Assembly: GCA_903970565.1 (NCBI GenBank)
Contig: CAJCJE010000028.1
Location: forward strand, 1-5,580
DNA from: Candidatus Melainabacteria bacterium
Lineage (GTDB): Bacteria; Actinomycetota; Actinomycetes; Mycobacteriales; Pseudonocardiaceae
Direction of reading: 5' to 3'
Length of the DNA stretch: 5,580 nt
Shown piece by piece: positions 1 to 5,509 of the stretch. The number at the start of each line of letters is the position of its first letter. Position 1 is the stretch's first letter. The notes beneath the pieces were generated by a model. That model had not been told where the DNA came from and ran no database searches. It worked only from the letters and a program-made list of their open reading frames with translations. A program made the translations under genes and the position numbers.

Positions 1-53
1 AAACACATAGGTGACGTCATGCGTGCCTGCGAACCATTCGTACCGGGACCGAG

Positions 54-461
54 TTATTTCTGCTCGCCGTACGGGGTCGTCTGGGAGCTGACGAACCGCC
101 AGCGGTTGTGCTCGTCGCGGCGCAGCACCTGAATGGCCTCACCCGCGAGGGTGTGTTCACCGCCGTCGGGTGTACGGAGGAGGTTGCTCAGCGGTCCGGT
201 GATGACCGCGATGTCGCCGAAGATCCGGATCAGCAACTCACCCCGGGTGATGTCGAGGTAGGGACGGCGGTTGGCGGTGTGTTCCAGTAGCTGGGTCTTG
301 GTGTGCGTGATGCCGTGCCCGTGGGTGTACACGAGTGTGTCGTCGAGGAGTTCGTCGAGAGCGTCCAGATCCACCTCGACGAGTGCACGCTGCCGGCGCC
401 GCTCCACGGCGTGCAGTTCGGCGGTCACCCGCGCATCGGGTGGTTGTGCGGTGGTGTTCAT
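54..461 (-). CDS. SnoaL-like / DUF4440 (NTF2-fold) small protein
   Basis: A 135-residue protein that resembles the DUF4440/SnoaL-like branch of the NTF2 superfamily. Visible hallmarks are an N-terminal amphipathic helix region (about residues 15-40, with a D-L-D-A-L-D-E-L-L run at 31-39), a strand with V-Y-T-H-G-H-G at 44-50 followed by K55, a central G-D-I-A-V-I-T-G strand at 82-89, and a C-terminal W-R-F-V-S-S-Q-T-T-P strand at 121-130. Length is normal and the fold looks complete. The family forms small alpha+beta cones. Some members are cyclases, isomerases or hydroxylases in natural-product pathways, but many have no known reaction, and I cannot name one here. The ATG start has GGGAG four bases upstream (466-470 on the plus strand). 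The gene follows the regulator by 14 bases on the same strand, so the two are probably co-transcribed. No signal peptide or membrane segment is visible. Family confidence is good; function is unknown. Confidence 0.85.
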   Translation of the reverse strand: MNTTAQPPDARVTAELHAVERRRQRALVEVDLDALDELLDDTLVYTHGHGITHTKTQLLEHTANRRPYLDITRGELLIRIFGDIAVITGPLSNLLRTPDGGEHTLAGEAIQVLRRDEHNRWRFVSSQTTPYGEQK

Positions 462-475
462 GGGGCTCCCGGCGG

Positions 476-1138
476 TTACGCGACCTGTTCGGAGACGGGT
501 CTGGTGAGCTGGCCCAGAAGGGCGAGCCGAGTGAGTTCGGCCTTGTTCCCGACGCCGAGCTTGGCGCGGATGCGTTTGACGTAGGTGTCGACGGTGTGTG
601 GGCTGATGCCGAGCCGGGTGGCGATCTGTCCGTGGGTCAGCCCGTGGGAGATCTGGCTGAGTACCTGCTCTTCACGTTCGGAGAGGTTCGGCCCGGGCGA
701 GCCAGACCTTTCCGCCAGGGGCGGAACCGTGTGACCGTCCGGGATCACCTGCGTGCCGGCGGTCACGGCGCGCAACGCCGCGATCAGATTTTCGCCGGTT
801 TCGCGCTTGTCGATGACACCAGTGGCGCTGGCTCGCAGATAGTCCTCGGCGGGCAGGGACAGGTCACCGAGCAGAACCAGGACCGTGGTGGTGCGAGCCG
901 TCTCGGCGATGTAGCGCAGGCTGTCGGTGTCGGGTGAGCGTAGGGCGTCGGCGTCCAGCACGGCCGCGTCGGCGAGCCAGGACAGTTCCTCGGCCGGCGT
1001 GGTTCGGGCCGAGACGACAGTGATACCCGCGTCGTGGAGAACGTGGACGAATCCGACGAGGTAGACGGGGCAGCTGATCAGTGCGTCAATCCGTATCACG
1101 GTAACCCCACAGGCACTTGTATCGAAGTTCGCTACCAT
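476..1138 (-). CDS. NarL/LuxR-family regulator with atypical receiver domain
   Basis: A 220-residue DNA-binding regulator. The C-terminal half is a clear LuxR-type helix-turn-helix: L-S-E-R-E-E-Q-V-L at 152-160 and recognition region Q-I-A-T-R-L-G-I-S-P-H-T-V-D at 171-184, followed by K-R-I-R-A-K-L-G-V. The N-terminal half aligns with NarL receivers, but the Asp-Asp pair after strand 1 is replaced by I21-S22 (the flanking P24 and G29 still align). An Asp in the phosphoacceptor area (D62, in V-L-D-A-D) and the lysine of the G-V-I-D-K motif (K111) remain. Without the metal-binding acidic pair, normal phosphorylation is unlikely; this is inference from the family. The ATG at 1138 has no clear ribosome binding site. 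A GTG at 1099 (residue 14), five bases after GTGGGG, matches the usual family start, V-I-R-I, and may be the true one (207 residues). No adjacent sensor kinase is seen. It could control the biosynthetic genes to its right, but nothing in the window proves this. Confidence 0.88.
   Translation of the reverse strand: MVANFDTSACGVTVIRIDALISCPVYLVGFVHVLHDAGITVVSARTTPAEELSWLADAAVLDADALRSPDTDSLRYIAETARTTTVLVLLGDLSLPAEDYLRASATGVIDKRETGENLIAALRAVTAGTQVIPDGHTVPPLAERSGSPGPNLSEREEQVLSQISHGLTHGQIATRLGISPHTVDTYVKRIRAKLGVGNKAELTRLALLGQLTRPVSEQVA
509..685 (-). other. LuxR-type helix-turn-helix domain
   Basis: Residues about 152-210 of the regulator. The L-S-x-R-E-x-x-V-L opening, the G-x-x-x-x-x-I-A-x-x-L-G-I-S-x-x-T-V core and the trailing K-x-x-x-K-L-G segment are all present, so the DNA-binding end looks intact and functional. 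Confidence 0.9.
749..1099 (-). other. Degenerate receiver domain of the LuxR-type regulator
   Basis: Residues about 14-130 of the regulator. Aligned by eye to the usual receiver opening (strand 1, D-D-H-P, then a G-L helix), the residues read I21-S22-C23-P24 and G29-F30, so the acidic pair is gone while the neighbouring proline and glycine are kept. D62 and K111 occupy the phosphoacceptor and lysine regions. This pattern is known from atypical response regulators in actinomycetes. Confidence 0.65.
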
Positions 1139-1383
1139 TGCCGGGCCAGTCCACTGACGACTGTTGGTTCAAACTGAAATCCTGGCCATCCTCTGTCATC
1201 TCCAGGTCGGCTGCCGGTCCCGTCAATCAGGGACATGAATCCTTCCCCCGACGCACCTAGCGATCGCCCGGGCGCCAGCGCGACCCTTACCCACCACATC
1301 GGAGCGTCGCCGGTTCATGTGACTGCGCCGCGGCAGCCGGTACTGCCTACGGTCGACCCCAGCAGTGACGAAAGGGGACGACG
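1139..1383. other. Divergent intergenic region
   Basis: Non-coding stretch between the leftward regulator and the rightward antiporter remnant. The plus-strand frame opening at 1235 has ordinary third-position composition and a protein with no recognisable motif, so I do not call a gene. The stretch should hold the regulator's promoter. A short inverted repeat, CAGTC-N7-GACTG, lies at 1147-1163, just upstream of the ATG at 1138, and a small TTCA-N3-TGAA palindrome lies nearby at about 1168-1178. No convincing -35/-10 pair is seen on either strand. Confidence 0.45.
1371..1377 (+). promoter_or_regulatory. Ribosome binding site of the antiporter remnant
   Basis: AAAGGGG lies six bases before the GTG at 1384. 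This places the ancestral start at 1384, which opens V-D-L-G-A-V, a beginning typical of Kef-type antiporters. It does not support the in-phase GTG at 1365, which has no such site. The remainder of the recognisable protein is in the frame of 1365, so a frame change separates the start from the body. Confidence 0.5.
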
Positions 1384-1844
1384 GTGGACCTCGGTGCGGT
1401 CATGGCTTCCTGCGCGCACTCGTCATGATCATCGTGGTCGCCCGGCTGTTGCGCTTGCTCTGTCGGCGGTTCGGGCAACCGGAGGTGGTAGGAGAGATCG
1501 CTGCTGGCAGCTTACTCGGCCTGACCCTGTTGTTCGGCCCAATCACCCGAGACCTCTTTGCCGCCGATATCCGCCCGGCGCTCGTGGTGCCGTTCGCGAC
1601 GGTCCTCATCGGAGTGGCGCGGGCGCGGCCGGCCAGGCGCCCTCACCCAACGCTCCCGCGTGGATTGGGACGGTACAACATCTTCGGGGCGTTTCCGCTC
1701 GGCGCGGTCACGCTCCGGGAGAGCACCGCCACCCTGCGAGCGCGGGTGCTGACATGGACCGAGTGGATCGCCCGGACCGTGTTACAACCCTCGTCCTTCG
1801 CGGTGACTGGTTTCGCGGTTGAACTGTCCGGAATAGACCGTTGA
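1384..1844 (+). pseudogene. Kef-type (CPA2) cation/proton antiporter, decayed
   Basis: The remnant of a membrane antiporter of the monovalent cation:proton CPA2 family, which exchanges K+ or Na+ for H+ across the cytoplasmic membrane. The GTG at 1384 with a good ribosome binding site opens V-D-L-G-A-V-M-A but that frame stops at about 1423-1425. The body continues in another frame from about 1405: a hydrophobic helix with A-R-L-L-R-L-L-C-R-R-F-G-Q-P-E-V-V-G-E-I, matching the conserved first-to-second helix region, then L-F-A-A-D-I-R-P. Shortly after, at about 1678, it jumps to I-F-G-A-F-P-L-G-A-V and F-A-V-T-G-F-A-V-E-L-S-G, which in intact relatives lie some 250-310 residues in. Roughly 190 central residues and about 100 C-terminal residues are missing; these sizes come from memory of the family. 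The frame break, internal loss and early stop make it non-functional. Family members sit in some antibiotic clusters, so this may be a lost cluster gene, or just an old neighbour. Confidence 0.75.
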
Positions 1845-1868
1845 CAACGTGGCCACCCTCGGTAGCGG
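1841..1868 (+). promoter_or_regulatory. Candidate promoter for mbtH-like/NRPS unit
   Basis: A perfect TTGACA (1841-1846), a 16-base spacer and TAGCGG (1863-1868) fit the loose actinomycete housekeeping pattern, TTGAC-N16-18-TAG. Transcription would begin near 1875 and leave about 60 bases of leader before the GTG at 1935. The TGA that ends the antiporter remnant lies inside the -35 box. The -10 match is weak in its last bases, so this is a prediction only. Confidence 0.4.
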
Positions 1869-1917
1869 GCGTCGCGCGGCCTCGAGTCCTCGGCCGTCGC
1901 CGAGTTCGCACCACTAC

Positions 1918-1926
1918 GGAAAGGAG
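1918..1926 (+). promoter_or_regulatory. Strong ribosome binding site of the MbtH-like gene
   Basis: GGAAAGGAG lies eight bases before the GTG at 1935. An ATG at 1930 also follows it but runs into a stop after two codons (ATG CCG TGA), so the GTG, in the MbtH frame, is the working start. Confidence 0.75.
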
Positions 1927-1934
1927 TCGATGCC

Positions 1935-2126
1935 GTGAACCCGTTCGCCGACCCGGAGGGTCGTTTCCTGGTCCTCGTCAACGACCAGGACCAGTACTCG
2001 CTGTGGCCGAGCCGCCGGGAGGTACCGGCCGGCTGGCAGACCGTGCGCGCCGAGGACAGCCGGCAGGCGTGTCTGGACTACGTCGAGAACCACTGGACCG
2101 ACCTGCGTCCGCTCGGCGCCCGCTGA
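1935..2126 (+). CDS. MbtH-like protein (NRPS adenylation partner)
   Basis: A 63-residue MbtH-like protein. Family members bind the outer part of NRPS adenylation domains in the cytoplasm and raise their solubility or amino-acid activation; many NRPSs need one. Nearly every family signature is present: N-P-F at 2-4, V-L-V-N-D at 13-17, the S-L-W-P box at 22-25 (S22 and W24 being the usual contact residues), V-P-A-G-W at 30-34, C46-L-D-Y-V, and W54-T-D-L-R-P at 54-59. Length is typical. The start is GTG with a strong ribosome binding site. The gene ends 22 bases before the NRPS start, with the same orientation, so the two are almost certainly co-transcribed, and this protein is the likely partner of that NRPS. 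Nothing is missing or odd apart from the slightly shortened C-terminus (L-G-A-R after the R-P). Confidence 0.97.
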   Translation: MNPFADPEGRFLVLVNDQDQYSLWPSRREVPAGWQTVRAEDSRQACLDYVENHWTDLRPLGAR

Positions 2127-2148
2127 GCGCGTACAGAACGGGCAGCCT

Positions 2149-2313
2149 GTGCTTGCTATCCAGAATTTCCTCGAAGAACTGCGCCTGGCCGGTGTGCAGC
2201 TGTGGCTACAGGACGGCAGGCTGCGCTACCGGCCGGCCGGCGCGCTCGACCGGGAGCGGTTGGCGGTGCTGCGCGAACGGCGTGTCGAAGTGATCGCCGC
2301 CATCCGCGCCGAA
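2149..2313 (+). other. TubC-type N-terminal docking domain
   Basis: Residues 1-55 of the NRPS. The pattern of a short helix, L-R-L-A-G-V-Q-L-W-L, then D-G-R-L-R-Y-R-P, then a helix with L-A-V-L-R-E-R-R-V-E-V-I matches TubC_N-type docking domains. These pair with the C-terminal tail of the upstream PKS or NRPS subunit. That partner is not in the window, which shows that the assembly line involves at least one more megasynthase protein. Confidence 0.8.
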
Positions 2314-5300
2314 TCGGTGCCGGTGCCGGTGGCGGTGGCGCGCCCGGACACGATCCCGCTGTCCGAGCACCAGCAGGGCATGTGGTTCCTCGATCGGATG
2401 GACCTGCTCGGGCCGGCCTACAACCACACCGCGCTGTACCGGATCACCGGTGAGCTGGACGTGCCGGCGCTGCGGTCGGCGATCACGGAGATCATGCGGC
2501 GCCACGAGATCCTGCGGACCGCCTTCCCCGCGCGCGACGGGGTCGGCGTCCAGGTGGTGGAGCCGGCAGGCGATCCCCGCTTCACGGTCCACGATCTGTC
2601 CGACCTCTCCTCGGCCGAGCAGGACCAGTGGTTGGACGAGCGCAAGCAGCTCTACCGCGAGCACAAGTTCGACATTTCCGTTGCCCGCAACTTCGGTACC
2701 GAGTTGGTCCGCCTCGGCCCGGCCGCGCACGTGCTGGTTTTCCGCGCGTACCACCTGGTGATCGACGGGTCCTCGTTCGCGATCCTGTTCCACGAGCTGC
2801 GCACGCTCTACGCGGCCTACCGGAGCGGGGCCCCGTCCCCGCTGCCCGCGCTGACCATGCAGTACGCCGACTACGCGCTGTGGCAGCAGGGTCGGGACCG
2901 CGCCGAGGGCAAGCGGCACCTCGACTACTGGAAGGACCGGCTGGCCGGCGCGCCGCATTCCCTCGACCTGCCGACCGACCGGCCCCGGCCGGCCGTGGCC
3001 GAACTCGCAGGCGACGTGATCCAGGTGCCGGTGCCGGCCGAGGTGACCGACGGGCTGCGCCGGTTGGCCCGGCAGCAGGATGCCACGCTGTTCATGGTGC
3101 TGCTCGCGGCGTTCCACACGCTGCTGTACCGGTGGAGCGGGCAGACCGACGTCAGTATCGGGATGATCGTCGACGGGCGGGCGCACCCGGAGGTCGCGGC
3201 CAACATCGGTCACTTCGTCAATCCGGTGGTGCTGCGGGCCGACCTGGCCGGGCGACCGACCTTCGTGGAGCTGCTCGGCCAGCTCCGGCCGCGGCTGTTC
3301 GAAGCGCTGGAGCACCGGCACGTGCCGTTCGACCGGCTGGTGGCCGAGCTACGGCCGCAGCGGGACCTCGCGGTACACCCACTGTTCCAGGTGCTGTTCA
3401 CCCACCTGGTGATCAACGAGTTCGACCTCCTCGACGGGCTGGCCGTCACGTCGATCGAGGCGGCCGGACACAAGGCGATGTTCGACCTCACGCTGAGTTC
3501 CGCGGAGACCGAGGCGGGGGAACTGAGCGTCGGGATGGACTACCAGACCGCACTGTTCGACCGGGCCACCCTGGAGAACCTGGCCGGCTATCTGGTCACG
3601 CTGCTGGCCGGGGTGGTCGCCGCGCCCGACATGCCGATCGACGACCTGCCCCTGATGTCGGCCGCGCAGCGGCACGAGGTGGTCGAGGTCTGGAACGACA
3701 CGGCCCACCCGTTCGACCACGGAACCTGCCTGCACCAGCTGATCGAGCGGCAGGTCGCCGCCACGCCGGACGCCATAGCGGTGGTGTTCGACGGCCGGGC
3801 GCTGACCTACCACGAGCTGGACGAGCGGGCCAACGCCCTGGCCTGGCGCCTGCGCGAACTGGGCGTCGGCCCGGACGAACGGGTCGGCATCGGTCTGCAT
3901 CGATCACTCGATCTGCTGGTTGCCAACCTGGCAGTGCTCAAGGCCGGTGGGGCCTGTGTCCCGATCGACCCGACCTACCCGATCGCCCGCCAGCAGCTGA
4001 TCGCCGAGGACGCGGCGCTGCGGCTGCTGATCCGCCCGACCGCAGGCGAGGACGCAGCCACCGAGTCCGCGCCGGTACTGGCGTTCGACGCATTCGGCAC
4101 CCCGACCAGCGCCGCCGGCCCGGCGAACCCGGCCGACCCGGCCAACATCGCCTGGGTGCTCTACACCTCCGGGTCCACCGGCCGGCCCAAGGGCGTGGCC
4201 ATGTCACACCGGGCGCTGCACAACCAGGCGCAGTGGCAGCGCCGCCAGTGCCCCGGCGGCCGAGGACGCACCCTACAGTGGGCCGCGCTCAGCTTCGACA
4301 TCTTCTACCAGGAGATGATGACCACGCTGTCGGTCGGCGACACGCTCGTCCTGGTCAGCGAGGACGTACGGCATGACTTCGAGCGGTTGCTCGACGTCAT
4401 CGAGGAACAGCGGATCGAGCGGGTCTTCATGCCGTTCGTGGCCCTGCGCGGGCTGGCCGAGCTGGCCGTGCGCCTCGACCGAGTCCCTCGGTCGCTGCAC
4501 GCGGTGGTCACGGCGGGCGAACAGCTTCAGGCCACCCCGGCGATCCGGGCCTTCTTCGAGCAGCTGCCGAACTGCACGTTGTACAACCAGTACGGACCGA
4601 TCGAGGTGCACCTGGCCACCTCCCACCAGCTCGACCACAACCCCGCCGGGTGGCCGGCGCTGCCACCGATCGGCCGGCCCTTCGACAACATACGAACCTA
4701 TGTACTCGACGCCGAGCTGAGACCGGTGCCGCCCGGAGTGGCCGGCGAGCTGTTCGTCGGCGGGATCGCGCTGGCCCGCGGCTACCTGGGCCGCCCAGAG
4801 CTGACGGCGGAGCGGTTCCTGCCCGACCCGTTCGGCACCGGCGCCCGGCTGTACCGCACCGGCGACCGGGTCCGCTGGAACGTCGCCGGCCGGCTGGAGT
4901 TCATCGGCCGGTTCGACGACCAGGTGAAGATCCGCGGGTTCCGGGTGGAGGTCGCCGAGATCGAGGCGGTCCTCACCGGCTGCCCCGGGGTAGGCGAATG
5001 CGCCGTCGGCGCCCACCGGTACGGGGCAGGCGACCAGCGTCTCATCGCCTACATCGTGCCGGACTCCGACGTCCCGACGACCGCCACCGAACTCCGCGCC
5101 TTCCTGGCCGCCCGCTTGCCGGACTACATGGTGCCAGCCGCCTACCAGACGGTGACGGAGCTGCCACGCACGCCGAGCGGGAAGCTGAGCCGGCGGCTGC
5201 TGCCGCGGCCGGACGACGAGGCCGAGTGGGCCGGCGCGGCCGAGTACGAGGCACCGGGCACGCCGCTGGAGAAGCAGCTTGCCGCGATCTGGGCCGAGGT

Positions 5301-5487
5301 GCTGGACGTGCGCCGGGTCGGCCGGCGGGACAACTTCTTCGAACTGGGCGGCCACTCGCTGCTGGCGGTCGCCGTCGTCACCCGGCTCGCCGAGGTCACC
5401 GGACGGACGATCGCCCTGCGTACCCTCTTCGAGGCCCCGACCGTTGCCGGCCTCGCCGGCCGGCTGAGCAACGCCGAGCCGCGATGA
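2149..5487 (+). CDS. One-module NRPS (TubC docking-C-A-T)
   Basis: A 1112-residue cytoplasmic NRPS subunit that adds one amino acid to a chain delivered by another protein. Domain order: TubC-type N-terminal docking domain (1-55), Val/Pro/Ala linker (56-66), condensation domain (about 67-510), adenylation domain (about 525-1020), carrier protein (about 1035-1107). The adenylation domain activates its amino acid with ATP and loads it on the phosphopantetheine arm of S1070 (motif L-G-G-H-S-L). The adenylation motifs are intact: L-K-A-G-G, Y-T-S-G-S-T-G-R-P-K-G at 672-682, Y-R-T-G-D, and catalytic K1012. Oddities are Y201 in place of the first His of the condensation HHxxxDG, and I818 in the usual Y-G-P-T-E. 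No loading, epimerisation, methylation or thioesterase domain is present. The start is GTG with only a weak upstream AGAACGGG; it fits the docking-domain N-terminus, and no earlier in-frame start is seen. The MbtH-like gene precedes it. The substrate is perhaps proline-like; the product is unknown. Confidence 0.96.
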   Translation: MLAIQNFLEELRLAGVQLWLQDGRLRYRPAGALDRERLAVLRERRVEVIAAIRAESVPVPVAVARPDTIPLSEHQQGMWFLDRMDLLGPAYNHTALYRITGELDVPALRSAITEIMRRHEILRTAFPARDGVGVQVVEPAGDPRFTVHDLSDLSSAEQDQWLDERKQLYREHKFDISVARNFGTELVRLGPAAHVLVFRAYHLVIDGSSFAILFHELRTLYAAYRSGAPSPLPALTMQYADYALWQQGRDRAEGKRHLDYWKDRLAGAPHSLDLPTDRPRPAVAELAGDVIQVPVPAEVTDGLRRLARQQDATLFMVLLAAFHTLLYRWSGQTDVSIGMIVDGRAHPEVAANIGHFVNPVVLRADLAGRPTFVELLGQLRPRLFEALEHRHVPFDRLVAELRPQRDLAVHPLFQVLFTHLVINEFDLLDGLAVTSIEAAGHKAMFDLTLSSAETEAGELSVGMDYQTALFDRATLENLAGYLVTLLAGVVAAPDMPIDDLPLMSAAQRHEVVEVWNDTAHPFDHGTCLHQLIERQVAATPDAIAVVFDGRALTYHELDERANALAWRLRELGVGPDERVGIGLHRSLDLLVANLAVLKAGGACVPIDPTYPIARQQLIAEDAALRLLIRPTAGEDAATESAPVLAFDAFGTPTSAAGPANPADPANIAWVLYTSGSTGRPKGVAMSHRALHNQAQWQRRQCPGGRGRTLQWAALSFDIFYQEMMTTLSVGDTLVLVSEDVRHDFERLLDVIEEQRIERVFMPFVALRGLAELAVRLDRVPRSLHAVVTAGEQLQATPAIRAFFEQLPNCTLYNQYGPIEVHLATSHQLDHNPAGWPALPPIGRPFDNIRTYVLDAELRPVPPGVAGELFVGGIALARGYLGRPELTAERFLPDPFGTGARLYRTGDRVRWNVAGRLEFIGRFDDQVKIRGFRVEVAEIEAVLTGCPGVGECAVGAHRYGAGDQRLIAYIVPDSDVPTTATELRAFLAARLPDYMVPAAYQTVTELPRTPSGKLSRRLLPRPDDEAEWAGAAEYEAPGTPLEKQLAAIWAEVLDVRRVGRRDNFFELGGHSLLAVAVVTRLAEVTGRTIALRTLFEAPTVAGLAGRLSNAEPR
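2347..3678 (+). other. Condensation domain, LCL-like
   Basis: Residues about 67-510 of the NRPS. Motifs in order: L-S-E-H-Q-Q-G-M-W-F-L (71-81), R-H-E-I-L-R-T-A-F (118-126), Y-H-L-V-I-D-G (201-207, with catalytic H202 kept), Y-A-D-Y-A-L-W-Q (239-246), I-G-H-F-V-N (353-358) and H-P-L-F-Q-V-L-F (410-417). The set looks like chain-elongating LCL domains. It lacks features of epimerisation domains. It forms the peptide bond between the incoming chain and the amino acid on the carrier protein. Confidence 0.85.
3721..5208 (+). other. Adenylation domain, unassigned D-I-Q pocket
   Basis: Residues about 525-1020 of the NRPS. Aligned by hand to the GrsA numbering, the pocket residues are D717, I718, Q721, M761, V787, A789, Q814, L822, A823 and K1012. 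The D-x-Q beginning, M-P-F-V-A-L segment and A at the sixth place recall proline-activating domains (D-V-Q-L-I-A-H-V-V-K type). The assignment to a proline-like or cyclic amino acid is tentative. Confidence 0.75.
5251..5469 (+). other. Carrier protein (T/PCP) domain
   Basis: Residues about 1035-1107 of the NRPS, with D-N-F-F-E-L-G-G-H-S-L at 1061-1071. S1070 carries the phosphopantetheine arm. The protein ends five residues after this domain, with no long C-terminal docking tail. Confidence 0.93.
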
Positions 5488-5509
5488 CCGTGCCTACCGG
5501 CGGAGGCCG

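Noticed and set aside
12..19. TGACGTCA palindrome near the left edge
   Set aside because: An eight-base palindrome alone, downstream of the leftward genes, has no clear role; no hairpin terminator could be built in positions 1-53.
335..937. Plus-strand open frame of 200 codons
   Set aside because: It lies antisense to the regulator and the SnoaL-like gene, both with clear family motifs, and its Arg/Gly-rich product has none.
1221..1226. TTGACG on the minus strand as a -35 box for the regulator
   Set aside because: No acceptable -10 sequence lies 16-18 bases downstream.
1235..1822. Plus-strand open frame of 195 codons beginning M-N-P-S-P-D
   Set aside because: No convincing ribosome binding site or recognisable motif; most of it overlaps the antiporter remnant in another frame and reads Arg/Pro-rich.
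2206..3321. Long minus-strand open frame of 371 codons, and a similar one at 4273-5355
   Set aside because: Both are antisense shadows of the NRPS, a usual effect in GC-rich genes; the products are His/Gln/Arg-rich with no family signature.
2628..4376. Plus-strand open frame of 582 codons inside the NRPS
   Set aside because: It is in another frame of the NRPS and reads Arg/Ala/Gly/Pro-rich; the NRPS frame has every domain motif in order.
5470..5487. Thioesterase or other release domain at the NRPS end
   Set aside because: The protein stops five residues after the carrier domain, leaving no room for one.
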